A stretch of 64,000 bases of DNA from the NCBI GenBank assembly GCA_021397835.1, contig JAJFZO010000609.1, positions 2,048,501 through 2,112,500 on the forward strand, in the 5' to 3' direction. This DNA is from Moringa oleifera. Taxonomy: Eukaryota > Streptophyta > Magnoliopsida > Brassicales > Moringaceae. Shown here one piece after another: positions 1 through 11,239 of the stretch (its first letter is position 1; each line of letters begins with the position of its first letter). Both the position numbers and the translations under genes were made by a program. The notes below the pieces were generated by a model that saw only the letters and a program-made list of their open reading frames with translations, was not told the origin of the DNA and ran no database searches.

Positions 1-1149
1 GAGAACAAGAAAATTCTTTCACATTAGAGCTATTGCTCTTGGAACACCTTCTCTTACCACCCACGACCTTTCATTGACGAACCCTAGCCAACAAAAGATA
101 TTGTCATTTGTCCTTGAATGTTAGCCTTAATAGCCACATAGTTCTCTGGTCTTTCATCTCCTCTAACCTCCAATGCTAGGAACTCCATGGAAAAACTCCA
201 GGGATAGGCTGAGAAGGATGTAATAAAGGGGGGTAACAATATGGAAAAGCCCATCAAACTGATTTTGAGTATCATCCCCTTGAGTGCTAGAATCACAATG
301 GATCGCAAGGTGAAGATTTTAGCAAAAGAAGAAAGCGAGAGGCTAAGGAACCTACTTAATTCTCTTGGAAAATCTAGAGGACCCTGTTCATTAGCTGCTC
401 AAATAGGTAAGTTTCTGAACTCTTATGCTCTAGCGCCAATACTCCAGAATGGCTCTTGGGTCATAGATCAAGAGCCACCGATAATATAGTGCAGTCCCAT
501 CAATTTATCACTTGCATTACTTGTCCTAGTGATAGAAAAATTAAAATGGCATATTTGTCTCTTGTACTATTACAAGTCAAGGAACCATACCCTTAATTTT
601 CAATCTCCTTTAAAAAAATGTGTTACATGTACTCAAATTATCTGTGAAACTTTTATCCATTATGAGAGATCTAGAAAGTCGAGTTACCTTCCATTCTACT
701 TGTGCTTCTCAAGATCAAGTTAAGGGAAGGGTGACTGGGCTTGCTAAGGAGAGGGATGGACCCTACATTTGAGAGACTAAGAGTGACAGCAGTGACTAGC
801 CTTCTTTTCTTTATCCAAACATACCTCCTTCAATATCCTCCATTTAGTTTGATGCAAAACATGTTTTTTCTTCATTATTTAAAAACGTTGACATTGGTGA
901 TTACATTGTGATGTTTCTCAATTTGCAGAACACTATTCCCCTTCCTTTCCTTCCAGTATAAATACATCATCCTAAAGTTACCCTTAATCCACTCAGATAT
1001 ATGGGAACCATTGAGAATGTCTAATGTATTAGGGGCAAAATGGCTTTTACATTCATAAAATGATTACATAAGGGGAACATGGGTCTTCCTTATGAAAGAC
1101 ACATCTGAAAAAAGTGGTCTTTCCTAATTTCTTTCAAATAACAAGAAAA
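1..1149. other. Unassigned repeat-like DNA
   Basis: No gene is recognised. The minus strand at 84-490 reads as interrupted coding-like sequence (for example YPWSFSMEFLALEVRGDERP), which has the look of decayed mobile-element protein, but I cannot place it in a family. The opposite strand carries an 82-codon frame at 241-489 that is probably its shadow. The rest is AT-rich with no splice structure. Confidence 0.3.
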
Positions 1150-1537
1150 TATTAGGATCTAATCTCAAGATATGAGAAGAAGTATGGGCTTCTAGTATGA
1201 GGACTGTAAGGCTTTGAGCTTTCCCACTTCAATATTTTGTTTTTGGGGTGTGGTTCACCTAAAATTCTTATCAATTAGTATCAGAGCCTCCATCCTATCC
1301 CCTGGGTGCAATCATGCAGTGTAAGTGGTGACATTGTTGCTCGAGACTAGTGAAGGTACTAGGCACAGCCAGTTTGTGTGGCCACTGATATTGCAAATAT
1401 GGTGGAATGTTAAGATCCTAACCCAATTGTAAGGTATGAGACTTGATCCCATATCGGATATGAGCTTTTTGTGTAGGCTTATAAAGCTTTAGGCTCTCTT
1501 ACTTCAATGACTAGCTATTCTCCTAAAGTTCTTATCA
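1150..1537 (+). mobile_element. TRIM-like miniature LTR retrotransposon
   Basis: Two diverged direct repeats of about 124 bp (1150-1273) and 130 bp (1408-1537) share the start TATTAGGATCTAA / TGTTAAGATCCTAA and the end AAATTCTTATCA / AAAGTTCTTATCA. Right after the first repeat lies TTAGTATCAGAGCC (1275-1288), close to the TGGTATCAGAGC primer-binding site matching initiator Met tRNA. A short purine stretch (GGTGGAA) precedes the second repeat. The internal part is only about 134 bp with no reading frame, which is the layout of terminal-repeat retrotransposons in miniature. The repeat divergence says it is old. The flanks are A-rich, so a target duplication cannot be judged. Confidence 0.6.
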
Positions 1538-1639
1538 AAAACTTACTAGAGTGAGCACAGAAAGCTAAAGAATGATAATGTGAGATATTGTCTTAATGAA
1601 ATCACGTCACTTAGTTTACAAAAAGAAGGGATTGATCAT

Positions 1640-2640
1640 TAATTTTCTTGTGCAGACAAGTTGATGTTGAACGAAAGAACCAACACCTATTTGAAGTAAT
1701 TAGAACCTTTTCATTACAGAAAAGTGTTCCTAAGACCTACCAGAGAGAGACCATTTTAAGGCAGCCTGTTTGATAAATAGAATGTCTTCCAAGAATTTAC
1801 CACCCAAAAGTCCTATATAAGTTTTTCTAACCCATTTTGCCAACCACACACATAACCACCACCAAACTCCCTTCAAAAGTGTTCGAGTATGTTAACTTTG
1901 TCCATATTCACGCTCATAATAGAACGAAACTTGATCATGGGCCCTTCAGTGTATCTAGGTTTGGGGGGTGGTGGTCCAGTCCCCCTAAGAAAATTGTTTC
2001 AATGGGTATGACAATGTTGAAAGACAGTCATTTTCCCCTGCTTTTTATCTTCAAGAGGAGAGATACACCCCATGGAAGATAAGTATGAGGAAATTTTTTT
2101 GTTTCGACTTTTTTCTCCTAGTTGCCCCAACTGTTGTTTCTAATATTCTGCCTGAAACAACACTCAACCATTTTTGCAGCCTGAAAACACACCTCAACAG
2201 CCAAATTTGCAGCATGGAAAACAGTCTCAACAGAACCAGTCACGACCTGAATAAAACCAATGCCATCATACTTACTCGATCCAACTCCAATGATATGAAA
2301 TTCTACTGAAGTCAACATCAATTACCGAAAAATAACTCATCGTGTGTTTGCAGAAAAAAGCATTTCATCCCTCACCGATGCAAGTTCAGGAGCCTAATCC
2401 AAAACTAGGTAAAACCTTCTCCTCTCATTGATCCTATAGCTATTAGGAAAGGCATTCGAAGCTGCACTAAACACCTAATATCTCACTTCATTTCCCCAGA
2501 CATATGTTCTTCATAACAAAAATGCTTTCTCACTTGAATAGACGCCATCTTTATACCACAAACACTTGATGAGACACTAGCAATAACAATTGGAAAAATG
2601 CTATGAAGGATAAACTGAAACAAATATCATTTTTCCTATC
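1640..2640 (+). mobile_element. Ty1-copia pol relic (integrase C-terminus to start of RT)
   Basis: Broken plus-strand frames match successive parts of Ty1-copia polyprotein. LPSKVFEYVNFVHIHAHNRT followed by KLDHG (about 1849-1940) corresponds to the usual integrase tail ('PPKIFGCVCFVH...RSKLDPR'). FPCFLSSRGEIHP near 2030-2075 corresponds to the 'DVTFFE..PYFP..QGE' region. DPIAIRKGIRSCTKHLISHF (about 2423-2482) corresponds to the conserved stretch just before the reverse transcriptase, and IPQTLDETLA near 2550 continues it. Several stops and frame changes show it is dead. It lies between the last visible exon of the SLT-like gene and the window edge, so it probably sits in an intron or just downstream of that gene. 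Confidence 0.75.
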
Positions 2641-2921
2641 CAAACAAAAGAAACAAAAATTACACCATTTCAAGACAGTTTCACCCAGACAAAAAAGAAA
2701 AACACTCAGCCTATTAACAAAATTTTCAATTACTTCAAAAGTCCACAGTTACCATCTAAAGAAAGCTTGTGGACAGTGACATGATATTATACCACGAACA
2801 ATGGCATAAAAAATAATAACTAAACGGATTCTCTAACCACAGGCAGAAATACATGCTACATCTAGAATTACAGCTAAATAACATTGACAACTGTCCATAT
2901 CTGTTTATTCATGAACCATAC

Positions 2922-5900
2922 CTTCAGCTCCACTCGAGAAAGATACAGTCTCTTATTTTCATCTTGAGAAAACCGAACTCTTCCCCATTTTTCTCCAGAT
3001 TTAGTCCACTCTTTAACAACCTCAGAGCGATGCCACATCGATTCCATGTCGTCAGGAGATGTTCTAGAGTCCCAGGATGTAAATTCAGAACCTGCTCCTT
3101 TTTTTTTTTTTTTTTTTGTGAAAAAAGAAAACAAAAGTAAACCACCTAGGGTAGCAATAAAGGGACTTTAGGAAAAGAAAAAGCATTCTCACATAGTAAA
3201 GATATTTTGGAAAGGTATCACATTCTTAACAAGATCTTATGATCTAAACTTCAATAAAATAAAGCAAAGAGACATTAAATCACACTAGCAGCGGGCAGGT
3301 ATTGAACCGAAATCAAATGATGGCTCATAAACTTGAACTTTACATCAAAATATTGCAAAAGAAAAATAATGAAACATTAGTGTGATCATTATGTGGGAAA
3401 GTGATCTAGTAGTAAGGTCCGGAAGACAATTAGCAATATTATCAGCCACTATCTTGATTTCAATTACACCAGTGAACTGAGCGGATGAATATGTGGCCCC
3501 TTTCATGTCCAGTTAACTATTATGTGGCTTCTCCATTTGCAGAACACCGACAAAGAACATCTCTTCAAATTCTAGTCAAGTATAATGAATATGCTGAGCT
3601 TCTCCACTTTGAGTAGACTGATAATATGATATAACGTATTAGGTAAGAACTAAGCATGACCTTGCAGCATTGTCCAACTTACATTCTCTCTAATCGACAG
3701 GAAAATGTTTGCTGTCAGTAAAAGTGATCACCAACATCGAACAATAAGTAATTGCAAAAGGGATAAACCTGTATTCTGTGAAGACGGTGCAGCAGAATCA
3801 GAGACATTGTTCCCTGAAGGACCACTATAAACAAGTTTTCTGCACATACAAATCCAAACACCTTTAGTAATTATTTAATCTTTCTATTCAGATTGTCTAT
3901 AGCTACTTAAATAGAGTGCATTGTGCTTTGTGATTATCATGTCCATTCCATGAAGTTAATAATGCTTCACACGCCATGAAATTTACAGAGAAGTGGATTT
4001 GAGTAGCTAATACTATGTATAACGAATACTTGGAGAATGCATGAGTAATGTGAAGGCGAGCCAAACATGAACATAAATTGGAGGAAAGTTTGGGTACTTT
4101 CTCACCACCAAAGTATGACAGGAAACAACAATCATTAGCTAAAATAAAACCAATTACGACGTTTTACTGACCACCACCTCATATGATAACATGCAGGTAC
4201 AATTATGTTCAATGGACATTCAATAGTTTGGGAGTTAAACTTTATAGACATGATGATATCAACAAAAATAATTGAATTCGAAAACTTGTCATCATAAGCA
4301 AAAACATTTTGCCTGCCTTTCAGGACATGTTTGAACAATCTGATAATAAGACTTCATTATGGGTTGATGGGAATTATCAAGTTCTTTAGTAGCTGAACTC
4401 AGTTTACCTTTGGAAAATGTTTAAAAGAATGATTTTTAAATAATGCCAGAATAGCAAATTATCGTTATGGAATGAGAACTACCGCCTTGACGGAAGGCTT
4501 TCTTTGACTGATAGGTAGCGTTTCCAATATGGTAAAGTTGATTTGTGGTTTGCCTTTTTTGTACCACCTTTATATGCCCTGACTACAAACTCTTCACTTC
4601 TCTCTCTGCAAACAGAACTTCCAATATTAATATTTCAACCCCACTTAAACTAATTGCAGTAAATTTAATCCCTTTGCAATAAAAAGTAGTGCATAGAAGA
4701 GGAACCAAACGAAGTCCAGATTTAGCAGCTTACTTCTGCTCAAAATTTGATAACCATTTGAGGTACGCAGCTCCAAAATAAACATTTATGAAAGGCCTAT
4801 GCAGAAGATCTGGATTTCCTTCTACTTCATATGCTCGATAACCGAAGTCCCTGTGGACAAGTTCCAATTATGATTTTGCATAACCAAAACAAGATTAAAA
4901 AGTAAAGAGTCTTTGGGAAAAGGTCGCAACTTGAAAAAGGAACAGTATAGAGCTGATACCTGGCTAGCCATTCTGCAGTTTTTGGCAGAATTTGTAGAAT
5001 TCCCAAAGTTGTTTCCTTGTTTTTCTTGTTATACCGCATAGCGAGTGGCTGTCTATCACTTTCAAGTTCAGCAATAGCGCAAATCATCTCCTGAAGAAAT
5101 AAGGAGCCAAATTTGGAAATCTCAGAAGGTATTACAACTTAGACTCCTAAAATGTCCATTACTAAAGCAAAAGTATGAAATTAACAAAAGAGATTTCCAA
5201 GAATGATTGAACTGATTACTGGGGGCTTCTTTGGCTTTTTTGTGAAAGACACACCAAAAACCATGGCTTCTTGGACCAAAATAAGCTACACTGTTAGCTT
5301 CCATGCTGACAAGGCACTTATCAACCCATCCATCCAATTCCATCTTACCCTTAATAAATTCAACTAACTGATGCTTACACTATTAATTGACATGGATATT
5401 TACACCCGTGCTACAACATAAAGTAAACCTTTTTAATGTTCATGGAAATCTATCTTTTCTTATTAAATGTTTATCATACACACGTATATATTTTTTAGTA
5501 AAATGAGTTGATATTTTTCATAGAAAGGTTCTTTATAAGAAATATATATATTTTAGTGGTGCCTCATGCTAAAAACCATGGAGAACTTACAGTTTAGAAC
5601 AAAAAGCACATGCACGTCTAAGCTTATCCCTGCAAGGAAGCCACTGAACATAGGGCAAAATTCATCCTAATCTCGAGGTGCTTACTAATCCATATAGGCC
5701 TCAGTTTATAAAAGCCAGTCCACCAGCTTATTAAGTGAGAAAGAGAAAGAGAGAGACAGAGTGCAAAAGAGAGAGACAGAGAGGAGAAAAAGGAAACGAA
5801 AAGACCAGAGGGGAGAGGGTTTCATGAGGGCAGACGGGGCGAGGCAACCCAAACAAGCCCCAATCCACAAAATCTCTTAACTTACAGTGGGAAGAAAGGA

Positions 5901-6641
5901 CTAAGAGGAAAGGTATCCATTCATACTTTGAAAACAAAACAACTGAACTAGAGAAGTCCATAATCAACATATGCCAGAGAACACATACTGGATCCATCCG
6001 CAAATCGAAATGCCTTTGAACAATAATATCAGCCACGGCCTGCAGATTCAACTTTCGTGTAAGCTAAAACAATTAAGAAGGTCATATGCAATAACCTAGC
6101 ATCTACAGATCTGTGAAAACAATTCGAAGAAATTCAAGGCACTTTCAAGTTTTTTGATAATACTAAATGGGCTGTACAAACAAAGGCAATTAATATATGA
6201 TATCATTAAAAAAAAAAAAAAAAAACTAGTGTTCAGATCCACAGGGATGAATTACTATTACAAAGTTACCTCAAAGATTTATTAATCTTGTTTTACGTAA
6301 ATGGATAATTCCAAATTTTAGAACTTCCGGTTGTTCAGAATTGAAAGAAAAAGATTTCCATTAAGAGGTGACAAATTTCAACTTCATTTAGACAATAAAA
6401 TAACTATGACCCCCACTAAAATAGAAGAAGGTTTTATTCATTTTGCGTCACCTTCATCTCTGTCTGTGTTAAATAAGGATGTCCATCAGGATCCCTTGAG
6501 AGGTGCACTCTCTGTCCCTTGGTCTCCCCAGCATCTAACCACTCAGTGCTAACTTCAGGCTGCATCCACATTGCTTCCAAGTCTGCAGGATCAACACAAT
6601 TGTCCCAGTACTTGAAGCTGTTGGCCATCGTGGCATCACTG
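2922..6641 (-). CDS. Lytic-transglycosylase-like (SLT fold) protein, 3' part not in view
   Basis: Seven minus-strand exons join in frame: 6452-6628 (ATG at 6628; exon begins about 6641), 5989-6039, 4960-5090, 4734-4850, 4483-4605, 3769-3824 and 2922-3094 (or to 3097), giving 276 codons with no stop. Exon 1 is a roughly 55-residue module (FKYWDNCVDPADLEAMW...TQTEMK). Exons 2-5 read as an SLT transglycosylase-like domain: AVADIIVQRHF, then ELESDRQPLA with the Glu-Ser pair expected at the catalytic position, then TLGILQILPKTAEWL resembling the bacterial 'GLMQIMPSTA' loop, then FGAAYLKWL. Exon 6 is a Ser/Asn-rich linker. Exon 7 repeats the exon-1 module (FTSWDSRTSPDDMESMW...YLSRVELK) and ends at the same phase, so a second SLT unit is expected next; I do not see it before the left edge. 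Plant proteins with this fold are known, but their substrate is not established; activity is inference. Confidence 0.82.
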
Positions 6642-8336
6642 CTGAAACTTTAAAATGGCATCTGTCAACAAACAGAGGATTGGATTTAAGTAGCAAGTAA
6701 CAAAGACGATAGTCCATAAGTGTGAAAAAATTATGCAAGCATCAACCAAAAGGAATTCTGGTGACAGTAACAGTTAGGAATTCAAGTATGTGCACATGGA
6801 AAACTATAACAATTACAACAACGAAAAACAAGGGATGGAGGGCATCATTCTGGTATATGGTCATATCAACATCTATGACCTGATGGGCCTGCAAAGTTAA
6901 GATTATATCACCAGCATAACGTGACTGACAAGATCACTCAGCTCAATAAAACAAAGTTCCAGATGCATTTAGGCAACCTGATATATGGTGCAGTGAAAGG
7001 CCATGAAGACAGGAAAACCTCTCATGAAGAAAGAATGATGGAAATTTTGATAGCAGAAATTGACAAGCATGATAAGCACAATATTTTGGTATCTACATGG
7101 ATCTATTAGTATAATAATGATTAATATGCATCAATATAGAGCCAATAAAAACCCAGATAAATCAGTATTTTCCACAGAATAGTCATCAATATTAGATGTG
7201 AAAATCATTCGTATGTTAAAGTGTATTTGATCAGATGGTTTGTCCCCCAACTGCAGTGTTTACTTGAAAAATAGAGACTATCTCTATATATTATGGTTTA
7301 TAATGAAAACAAGATGAAATAAAAGATTGCATGATCCAATTGATAAAATACTGGCTGTTGCAGCGATGCATGAACCCTAGAGTGAACTAAAAAGGCAAAA
7401 TTAGAGCCGCAACACAAGTAATAATCCAGCAATAAGACAAAATAGCATCCATGGGCACAAGAGTCACAAAGAAGAACGAATGTCACATGCACAACAACTA
7501 CATGTGTCCCTTATGTTAGAAAGAAAGAATTTAACATGCACCTAGGAAAAGATAAGCACACTGAACCCATTCACAAAATATGGATATTGGTCCCAAAACT
7601 GACACTGAGCACAGGCGCCTTTATTTCCAAGCATTTAAGTAAAGGTTTTCAAGTCCCATGTCACTGGATGTCGTATGAATGAATGTCGCACTTCATTTGA
7701 AAGATTCCATGCATAAAATTTTGAATCCTATCATTTAAAAACCTGATATATATTCATAGAAATGCCTAGATTTCAAAGGAACACAACTGAAAACAAATTT
7801 GAATACTTCTTCCTTTCTTTTTATCACAAAAGATGTGAGCTAACACTACAGAAAATGGGGAAATATTGCCTGAAAGTATAGAACTGGGTCATTGTAGTCA
7901 AAAATCTCCATAAGCTGCATGCACCCACAAAAACAAAAGAAAGAAAAAAAAATCAAGAAAACACAAGATAGGAAAATCAGGATTCTCAAAACTCACTACA
8001 ATACGGTATATAAAATTTTGGAATCTAAGGCAAAACATAATGCCATTGCTATGCCACCATTATCAATCAAATAAATGATATATCAAATATCAAATTGATG
8101 TTAAACATATTAAACCAAAAAGAATGATCAACTCAAAATTAAAAAAGGAAAATCAATATGCAAATGCCCATACAAATATGATCCCAAAACAAAGTGAAAA
8201 AGAAGACATCAAATTCAAAATTAACAAATACAGAAACCACAATAATCGAATACATGTACCATTCTCAAAAAGAAAAAAACACCAGGTAACTAATTGCTTA
8301 TGCGTATTCATATATCCAGATATACGTAAATGCGTA

Positions 8337-8375
8337 TACATATATATATATATATATATGGAGAGAGAGAGAGAG
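8337..8375. repeat. (TA)n(GA)n microsatellite
   Basis: A TA dinucleotide run at 8337-8359 passes directly into a GA run at about 8360-8375. Confidence 0.95.
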
Positions 8376-8379
8376 TTAC

Positions 8380-8745
8380 CGGCTTGCAACGGCTTAAGAA
8401 GCTAGCAGAAACCAGGGTGTTATAAAATGGATAAACGCGAGAAAACATAGAAATCAACACAGAAAAGAAATGTACATATTTGAATTTTTAGTTTAGATTT
8501 TTACTACCTTTTACAGATATATAAAAGACTGAAGGGTACACCATGTTTGACGGCAATGCTCTGTCTCCTTCTCCCTCTGCGTTGCCAACTGGGTTGGTTG
8601 CAGGGAAGCGTCAGCGAATACAAGTGGCGCGCCAAGCTGTCCCCCCCTTAACAGGTGAACTCTTAACATCGGCGTCAGAAACGATTCAATGCGGTCAGGT
8701 TCATACCAAAAACCCGTGGACTCCTCATGATTGGACTGCATTGAT
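8380..8745 (-). promoter_or_regulatory. Candidate 5' untranslated exon and promoter of the SLT-like gene
   Basis: The start codon exon of the SLT-like gene opens at an acceptor (TTTCAG at about 6642-6647) 13 bases before the ATG, implying an upstream noncoding exon. A plausible donor, GCCG|GTAACT, lies on the minus strand at 8380, and the DNA from there to about 8745 is more GC-rich than its surroundings. Overlapping open frames of 76-77 codons on both strands in this stretch resemble no protein I know. A (TA)n(GA)n microsatellite at 8337-8375 lies just inside the proposed intron. Confidence 0.4.
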
Positions 8746-8874
8746 TAAAGATTTTAAAGTACATCAATTTCGTTAATATCCTTTTCTTAAAGTAAAAACA
8801 TCAATATATAATAATATATTATTCTATAAATTTCACAAGATTATAAAAAATATAAGCAAAAACTTAATGTTAAA

Positions 8875-11185
8875 ATATATCCTTTTCCTATTCTTTTTAC
8901 ATTTTCTATTCTTACTTTACTTCTTTGCATTATTTAAATACTTATTATAATGGTTAAAAGAAATTCAATACAATTTATTAAATTTTAACATTTAGGTTTA
9001 TTCTTTAATTTTTTTTTTTTTTGCTTCTTTTATGAAGCAAACCTTTCAATGTACCAAATTGATTTCAAAGCAAAGATTTTTATGTTATTCTGATGGCTGA
9101 CAACGATTCTAATAGGACACAAGCCACCAATAATGAACGGTAGTCATATAGGATCAAGCAATGACTTGATGGGATCGAAGAAACCCTTTGCAAACTCATG
9201 TAGATGATGACAGCAATGACTATGGAAAGAATACATGATTCTATAGAGTAAAGACTAAATCAGTATGACAACATAGAGAATGATGGCCAACAAGACCTAA
9301 GTTGTGCAAATTGTATTCCAAGGAATTCTAAGGTAGCAAATCATGGGGATTTGCAATGTAGACACCATCTATCTATTTACCCAGACTTAAGAGGTCTATA
9401 ACAGCTTAGGTAGGCCACGATGATCAATACCGACACCAAATTGGCTTGAGAATTGATAATGAAGCCCCAATTCAAGCAAGACCTGTCATGAATCATGATT
9501 TTCACGAGCACATTTTGTTATGGGTTTATGAATGGTAAAACCGAGGAGCTCTCATATGGTAATGTGATGGTGAGTTCAAGGTTAGAGATATCCTTCCACG
9601 AGGGGTGGTCTGGGCTTTTGATGTCCGAGGTAACTATTTTCCACCTTTTCCAAATGGTGATTTTCGATGCCAATGTTAGAAGAATTTTCAACAAAGGCAA
9701 ATACTGAGATTGGATTATCATTTGAAAAAGAAGAAGATTTTCATATTAGGGATAAAAATCAAGACCCATAAACTCAAGAATATAAGATGATTATGAATTT
9801 ATCAAGTTTCGATGGTCAAGATAAACCAATTAGTTTGGTCGAAGAAAGATTATATTGGCCTCAGCTAAAAAGAGATATTGGATGTTTTATTTAGCATTGC
9901 CTAGTGTGCCAAAAGGCTAAGGCATAAACGTAAAATACTAGGTTCTATGTTTCTTTGCCTATTCCAGAGACAATTTGGAAAAATTTAACTATGGATTTCA
10001 TTCTTGGTCTCTCAAGGACTCGATGAGGAGTTAATTTTGTTATGGTTGTAATTGATCAATCCTCCAAGATGGCTTACTTTTTTCCTTGCAAGAAGACTTC
10101 AGATGCTTGTTATGTGGCTCATTTATTTTTTATGAGATAGTTCGCTTACATGGTATTCCTTGTTCAACAACTTTTGATAGGGATAAAAAATTTCTAAGTC
10201 ACTTTTGGGGAATTCTATGAAAATTATTCAATACTTCGTCGAAATATAGTACCACAAGTCACCACTAAATCGATCGAAAACTAAGGTGACAAATCGTACT
10301 CTCAAAAATTTGATTCGATGTGTTAGTGAAAACAAATCAAAATAGTAGGATGTTGCTCTTCCATAAATTGAGTTTACTTTTAATAGTGTGCCTAACTATT
10401 CGACCAAAAAAGCTCCTTTTGAAGTTATCTATACTAATATTCTAAGGCATATAGTGGATTTGCTTGTCTACCTTCTTTCTCTAATGCCAACCCTAATGTT
10501 GAGGAGTTTGCAGAGCGAATTCAATAGATTCATCACCAAGTGAAGAAAATTTTAGATAAAGCTAATCTTCATTACAAGATTACTGCAAACCAACATTAAC
10601 GTCTTAAGTTATTTAATGAAGGTGATCTAGTGATGATTCACTTTAAAAGCATCATTTTTCAGTTGATACATAAAATAAGCTCAAAGATAAGAAGATTGAT
10701 CCTTTTCGTGTTCTTCAAAAGATTACTGACAATGCTTACAAGATTGATCTTTCAAATAATATGAATATTTTCAATATTTTCAATATTACTGATATTTTTG
10801 AGTATTTTCCCTTAGATTAGTTTTCTTTGCAGCCATAAAACTCGAGAGTGAGTTTTCTTTAAAGAGGAAGGGATTGATGTAGTACACATTAACATAGTGT
10901 CTTATTTTGATTAATGTCCTACTTTGATTAGATATCTTAGTTTTTTATTCTTTCAAGTTTTTCATTTAATCAGTTTCCTATTCTTTCAAGTTTTTCACTT
11001 TTAGTTTTCTCATTCTTTCTATGTTTCATATTCTTAGTTTACATTTTTGCATTATTTAAAAGCTTGTTGTAATGGTTAGAGAAATTCAATATAATATATC
11101 ATATTTTTCTCTAAAAGTTTAATCTTTGGGTTTATTCTTTAATTTTATCTTACTTCTTTTTTGAAGCAAATCTTTCATTGCACCA
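8875..11185 (+). mobile_element. Decayed Ty3-gypsy retrotransposon with LTR remnants and internal deletion
   Basis: The end of an LTR at about 8875-9056 is repeated in a longer copy at about 10874-11185: both hold GCATTATTTAAA, TATAATGGTTA/TGTAATGGTTA, the GGTTTATTCTTTAATTTT block, and end TTTCA..GTACCA / TTTCATTGCACCA. The 5' copy lacks its start. AATTGATTTCAAAGC at 9057-9071 is a mutated tRNA-Met primer-binding site, and AAAGAGGAAGGGA just before 10874 is a polypurine tract. Inside, a short gag-like frame (from 9090) is followed directly by integrase: VEERLYWPQLKRDIG, CLVCQKAKA (HHCC zinc-finger tail), TMDFILGLS and [19 protein letters not shown] at about 9830-10100. Protease, reverse transcriptase and RNase H are missing. 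Stops are frequent. Confidence 0.8.
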
Positions 11186-11224
11186 ATGGGTTTGATCCAA
11201 TGAGATGGGAAAGCCCTATGACAT

Positions 11225-11238
11225 CCCCCCCCCCCCCC
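11225..11238. repeat. C14 homopolymer
   Basis: Fourteen consecutive C bases, 40 bp beyond the end of the gypsy LTR; sequencing length here is unreliable. Confidence 0.9.
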
Positions 11239-11239
11239 T

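Noticed and set aside
2874..3140. Plus-strand 95-codon frame and minus frames beginning in the oligo-A tract
   Set aside because: The real coding content is exon 7 of the SLT-like gene; starts within the A-tract are not used.
5122..5343. 73-codon minus-strand frame in intron 2 of the SLT-like gene
   Set aside because: It has no similarity I recognise and the flanking exons join in frame without it.
8511..8776. Opposed 76-77 codon frames
   Set aside because: Overlapping frames on both strands in a GC-richer leader-like stretch, with no recognisable protein.
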